From the NCBI RefSeq assembly GCF_020536995.1, contig NC_068365.1, positions 34,470,567-34,534,566 of the forward strand: a stretch of DNA of 64,000 nt. The letters run 5' to 3'. The DNA is from Dreissena polymorpha. Lineage: Eukaryota; Mollusca; Bivalvia; Myida; Dreissenidae. The notes beneath the pieces were generated by a model. The model did no database searches, had not been told where the DNA came from, and saw only the letters and a program-made list of their open reading frames with translations. Of this stretch, positions 59,101-64,000 are shown in pieces (the first letter of the stretch is position 1; the number at the start of each line of letters is the position of its first letter). The position numbers and the translations under genes were made by a program.

Positions 59101-62100
59101 AAAAATTGTCAATTTGTTATATACAATAGCAGAACAACAAAAAGTTGTTTTATTTTTACTTATAAATATATATTCTTAAGCTTAGTAAATTACAGTGATG
59201 GGTTGAGTAATTGTGTATAACAATGGACAATTTTGAGGGTTTTTGGAGGGGGTTGAAGCAGGGGGAGGGGGTAAGCAGTGTGGGGGAAGGGGATTGCAGT
59301 GTGGGGGGGAGGGGGTTGCATTGTGGGGGGAGGGAGGGTAGCAACTAACCCTGAGTGCCTGTGGATGGGAGATTAACTTAATTTTGAGATTTAAATTAAT
59401 AAAAAAAACACTTTGGGGGTGGGGTGGGGGGACATTCCATTAAGAGTGTTTAGGTCCCATTTGTTTTTGTTTTTTCATTGGGAATGGGTCCTTCTACAGT
59501 CCCCAACTTTGAATTAAATAACACACTGAACAATAGTTGTTTATTGACTTCCATTCCTGTGATATCTTATTTTTCTTAAGATACTTGCAATGCGTGATGT
59601 TTTAATTGTGTAAGAATTGCACAATCTGATGACTTGCGCAGTTCTCTTCTTTTTTTTACCCATCAAGCTGTCACATTATATCTAATACTAGCATGGTTGC
59701 AAGGTTGCCTGCTTGGTTGTATTGATCATTCTCAGGTAACTGCTTTAATATTATCACTATGGCTACTTTATTGGCCGTCGTCTTGACATCAGTCTGTAAC
59801 TAACTTGAAAAATGCTGAATGACCTGGTTTTGATAGTAATACAAATTGTGTGTAGACAAACAAGGATTACACAACCAGACTATGTGTTTCGCTGAGGGTC
59901 ATTGTGTTATTTTATTTTCAAAATAAATATGGAAACGAAGTATATCCTAAATATGGACTGTCTTAGAGCTCAGTGTGATGCATTATTTATTTGATTATTG
60001 GTTTGTGTTGTTTGGCAATATTGTAACAGTTATTGTGGAAGAGATTTTTCAGTCAATAAACTGTCAGTGCAATAACATATTTTTTATTTACATGACTTTT
60101 GTGTTTTACCAATATTATATTAAATATAGATGATATAAACAATTTTGAATGTAAAATTTCATTTCCTATCAAAACCTGTATCATGCAGATTGCATATCCA
60201 TTTTTTGACAACTAATTAAGTCATTAATCATTTAAACAATGTCCTTACCTGCTTTTGATAAAATCTTTTTTGGCATGTAATTTATAATTATTCAATGTTT
60301 AAGTTTGACAACTGATAACACCATTGTTGCAACTGAATGATTATCATTATGATGAAGTAATCAGTACCTATTGTTGATATTTACATTTTGAATACTTCAA
60401 CAGTAATATTAAATCATGACTGTTTTATTATGGTGTGTTCTGAAGTGAAGTAGTATAGTATAATAAAAAAAATGTGTGGAAAACTTAATTGACTTTTGTG
60501 AAATATCCAACTAATAATAATTCCATAGAAATGTGGTCTAATTCAGGTATGTAGATTCATTTTATAGATGTACATGTCCTGGTATTTAGTATTTTACCCT
60601 TTACCACTTAAATGTAGATACGTCTTTACGTGCATTTGTAGTCTCTAAGTAAGTTGTATTTTATTAAGACCTTTTGTACTAGATTAAACTTTTTAAGGCA
60701 TCATCTCCAAACCTTAGATACTGATGAGCAGCAAACAGCATAAAAACTGAACAAACTGTGAGTTACTCGCAGGCTGTTATGGTTTTATGTTGTTTGCACA
60801 TTTTCACTTTGCTTCTTATTGAGAAAGGGTTGATAATGGTTATTTTAATTGTTAACTTCTACTGTACAAATACAAAATGTCGAAGCATTTCACTTAGTAA
60901 TTACAATTATGAAAACATACATGTACATGAATGTCACAGTGTGATGGACTTGCATATAAATTTAAAGCTAAACTATTTTATGAACCAATTTCCATTCAAA
61001 GCTTTTCAACCTTGAAAGCATGCCATGTGTGTTTTATTACTCTATAATACACGTTATTGCACTGCATTTTGTCAACAATCCCTATACCAGTTCTGTCTTT
61101 CTTGATCATGATGATAAATTTACATAAAATTACTGTTTCATACCACAAACTTTTACAATAATAATTAAAATTAAAGTGGCTAAACAGGGCTTTTTTGGCC
61201 CGATTTTATAGCCGAAATTTGGGCAAATTTTCCTAATCACAAAAAGTATACTTTTTCCCAAAATTTGCTAAAAAATTCCCAATAGGGAATTAAACGCTAA
61301 ACGCTAAAAATGACATTTAATTAAATGACATCGGCTGTTTTGCTTTTTAACAAAGCGTAGTCCAATCCGGTCTCGTACGGGTTTTAGACTATACCTTGAT
61401 TTGGATAATGTCGGCATTATTCGTGTGCACCTGTACGAAAATTCTATGCAAATTCTGTATAGAGTCTGTACAAAATCTGCCCAGAATCAAGACAGAATTC
61501 ATTTTTTCTTTACAAAGAGGACACAGACACAGAATATACCTTGCAATCTGTACAGATTTTCTAAGCAGAATTACAATGAAGCAGAATTTTATCTGTAAAG
61601 ATTATTACACAAGACAGAATTTTAACACTTATAATTTTTACAAGACAGATTTTTAGCACTTTGCATTTTAGCCAGGCAGAATTTCTGTACTTGGTAGAAA
61701 AATGAGGCAGAATGTTGGACTTAAGATTCAACATTTCAAAATGGGACTTGTAAAATTTAAGAAACAGACTTCTGATTTCAGTTTCTTATTGTTTATTGCA
61801 AGATACATTTCTCTATTCACCGAAAACTAACAGTTATGTTCAATTCATACAATAGTTAAAATGACCAAAAAATACAGCATATTATTAGCAAAAACAAACA
61901 AACAGCAGTACCTATTGTTCATACCATAAGGAACATAGAAAGTTACAATTTAATCCAACAGGTTTCAAGAAAAATCTACAATGGAGTGAAATAAGGTTTA
62001 ATTTTTTTACAAAGTTTTTATTCTTTGCTTATTGCTGGATAAATTGTCCCAAAATACTGAAAATTGCTAGGACATTTTGTCTGCTGTTTGTCAGCAGTGA

Positions 62101-63778
62101 CATTTGCAATGATATCCAAGATAGAGAGAGATCCAATTACCCAAGTTTACCCAAACACCAGCGTCAGGTGTGATAAATTTACTCCTATTTCAGCACATTT
62201 ACTTTACTTGGCTCTCGTTTTATGAAAATATTCATTTGAATGCCAGTGCTTTAACATAACAAATTTTGTGACAAAAAATAAAAATACCATTATAAATAGG
62301 AACAATTAAGAAATTAAGACATAACATTATTAAAGTGTTGTAATATATATGGTTTTAAAGATGTTTAGTTTAGTCTACTTTAAAAAGGTGGTTTAGTCTA
62401 CTTTGAAAAGGATAGTACACTTGTAAGTGTGCGACAAAATCTCAGAGACTTGACATTCGAAGTTTTCAAGCGAAAATCAAAATGTTCCATGAAATGGGGC
62501 GCAGAAGACAATGAGGAAAGAATTATTATTACCAGAGGTATGTTAAAATTTGCTTTTTCTTTCATCAAAATATGTATTTAATCTGTTGACAGTATTTGGC
62601 TTTGTTTGTAAATTTGTTTAAAATTGAAACTTTGGTTGTGCATATTCAACTTATAATGCATAAATCATAGTTTCCTAGTTTTTGTAACAATGACCTTGAC
62701 CTTGAAACGACTGGTCCCCGAATTAATTCCTATGCTAGGTCTGTATGTAAGCAATGAATCTGCATACAAATGATATATGCAGTATCGCCATCCAAACTCA
62801 AGTTATTGAGCAGAACTTTTTTTTTTCAAGTCACCTTAGCACAAAATGCTCATGGTGAGCTATATGATGTCAGTCTATGTATGTATATATAAGATCTTTT
62901 AAGGAGGCTTTTAGATCACCTGAGCACAAGGTTGTTCTTATTGTAAGCTTTTGTGATTGCCTTTTATCCATTGTGCTTCAAACATTTACCATGTAAACAC
63001 TGTTGTGGAAATATTTAATGTCAGATCTTTATGAAACTTGTTTTGAACATTTTTTTCAAATAATAGCACTTTTGCTCATCTTAAAAAAACAACAACATTT
63101 GTTTTAATGGTATTAATACCCCAAGTTAGGAAATGGTTCCTATACATACAAAAACATAGACACCAAGGTTATTCTTACTTGTATTGCTATAATGAAATCT
63201 TCTGAACACAAGTGACAAACTGCACAAATCAATTGAGTTACTTTGAGTCTTAGGTACTGGTAAGCTCAATATTTTCCTTTGACCCTCATTTTATTTGCAT
63301 TAGCAGGCAAGTTAATAAAGATAAATGATTATAATTTTCCAGATGGTTCAACTGATGGAACATTATCCAACCACAATAAAAAGATTTGGATTGCGCAAGT
63401 TTTGCAGTGCTGCCTTTTACCTGATGGTGAAACTTAGTTCCGGGTATGTAAGGTATTAAAGTAAAAGTTTTTTCCATAAAAGTCTTTTTTTATTAGTGTT
63501 TTCGAGAAATAAACATTGATTGTATCATCATAAAGCATACATAACTTTGACAAATGCTTCAATTTAACATTTGATTAGTAATGTTCACAGATTTTGATTT
63601 AGATCAACTTCTGTCTTAAATATATTTTTTAGTTAAGTGGAATGAAGTGCTTTCATTTATTTTTAAACAGCCATAAATCCGAGGGAGACACAAGAACGGT
63701 CAAGAGGTCAGGTTCTGGCGGGGAACAAGCATGATATAAAGCCTGTGCTTGATGCCGTCATCATTTCTGCCTGCAAAG
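56121..63778 (+). CDS. Unrecognised gene, first three predicted exons (continues past the window)
   Basis: Exon 1 56121-56172 (MDHQTIGFDLVNDNGNA, donor GTAACA), exon 2 62397-62537 (YFEKDSTLVSVRQNL ... EVFKRKSKCSMKWG ... ERIIITR, donor GTATGT), exon 3 63671-63778 (INPRETQERSRGQVL ... DIKPVLDAVIISACK, donor GTACTT). All three join in phase 1, giving an open N-terminal part of about 101 residues. Exons 2 and 3 are the firmer ones; the exon 2 acceptor (GGTTTAG) is weak, and an extra exon in the 6.2-kb first intron cannot be ruled out. I do not recognise the protein. The mix is soluble and charged, without signal peptide or membrane segment. It is divergent from RABL3. Confidence 0.5.
57099..57550. 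mobile_element. 452-bp MITE with long TIRs
   Basis: 'gtgaattgggaataagacat' at 57112 recurs inverted at about 57514-57533; the arms extend to 'aacactgta' at both tips, about 37 bp each. A small internal palindrome 'ccatgccgcgcatgg' lies at about 57325. In the first intron of the unknown gene. Confidence 0.75.
58990..59390. repeat. Imperfect inverted repeat with C-rich and G-rich arms
   Basis: Left arm about 58990-59125 ('ctcaggcactcat' ... 'aaaaattgtcaatttgttata') pairs with right arm about 59213-59385 ('tataacaatggacaatttt' ... 'gagtgcctgtggatgggag'), about 90 bp apart. The right arm is G-rich (runs of 4-7 G). Probably a foldback element. Confidence 0.65.
59450..61180. other. Intron of the unknown gene, nothing recognised
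   Basis: AT-rich; open frame 60758-61015 shows no splice or domain support. Confidence 0.4.
61186..61720. repeat. Low-copy repeat with 'gacagaatttt' boxes
   Basis: Starts 'aacagggcttttttggcc'; later has seven or so 'cagaatt' boxes (61478-61690). Overlapping frames at 61396-61656 are shadows. Confidence 0.4.
62820..63010 (-). repeat. Fragments of the TIR tandem family, inverted
   Basis: 'atgctcatggtgagct' (62847) and 'agatcacctgagcacaagg' followed by 'aagcttttgtgattgcctttt' (62925-62965) are reverse complements of the right end of the 39.5-41.2 kb element. Confidence 0.65.
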
Positions 63779-64000
63779 GTACTTTATGTCTTGTTTTTTT
63801 TTGCCAGGTATTTAACATAATGAAACAGTGGTAGGAATTTTATTTAAATTTATGACCAGGTTTTCAAAGAAGATAAAAAATGAGATTATTAAATGCGGGT
63901 AGGGCGTATCTGGTCAATAACTTAAGTTTACCTAGACTCAATTGATGACCTTGCATTGAGGCCAAGATAGGGATTGCATACAGAGCCCAAATGTGTCACT
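63779..64000. other. Intron 3 of the unknown gene, window end
   Basis: No further exon before the end of the window. Confidence 0.4.

Overview
The window reads as nuclear DNA of a bivalve mollusc or a close relative. It is AT-rich and intron-dense, with GT-AG introns. It is crowded with non-coding repeats of the kind common in bivalve assemblies: interspersed units ending in 'gggggacat'/'ctcaggtgagc' hairpins, repeats rich in 'tgaccttgacc', tRNA-derived SINEs, MITEs, a LINE and a pogo-type transposon. There are no bacterial operons, CRISPR arrays or rRNA genes. I saw no LTR, retroviral or Polinton remains. The organism call is inference; exon structures are read directly from splice sites and reading phase.

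Layout. 0-3 kb: a decayed LINE reverse transcriptase (minus). 3.2-18.3 kb: shuffled segmental duplications which, on the minus strand, carry eight very short candidate exons (21, 24, 30 or 33 nt). Seven have both splice signals and all share one phase; joined, they spell a highly charged R/K/E/Q helix in roughly 7-residue steps. 19.2-21.5 kb and 29.3-31.4 kb: two tandem paralogous genes (plus) with the same phase-1 intron, two death-fold/CARD-like segments and a serine-rich basic tail. The second has one in-frame TGA exactly where the first has a cysteine. 21.5-22.9 kb: a TIR element holding a 2A-like leader and a tRNA-like unit. 24.6-26.3 kb: a pogo/Tigger-like transposase with a C-terminal PHD-like finger. 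33-41 kb: a tRNA-bearing MITE, a fresh SINE and several tandem repeat elements. 41.7-55.6 kb (minus): a complete eight-exon RABL3 gene (227 codons), introns packed with repeats. 56.1-63.8 kb (plus): the 5' part of an unrecognised gene head-to-head with RABL3.

How the parts relate. RABL3 and the unknown gene probably share a promoter of about 0.5 kb. The two paralogues look like a small immune-adaptor-type cluster. The most unusual features are the micro-exon array, the Cys/TGA pair, and a six-copy 78-bp minisatellite that repeats the end of RABL3 exon 3 together with its splice donor.
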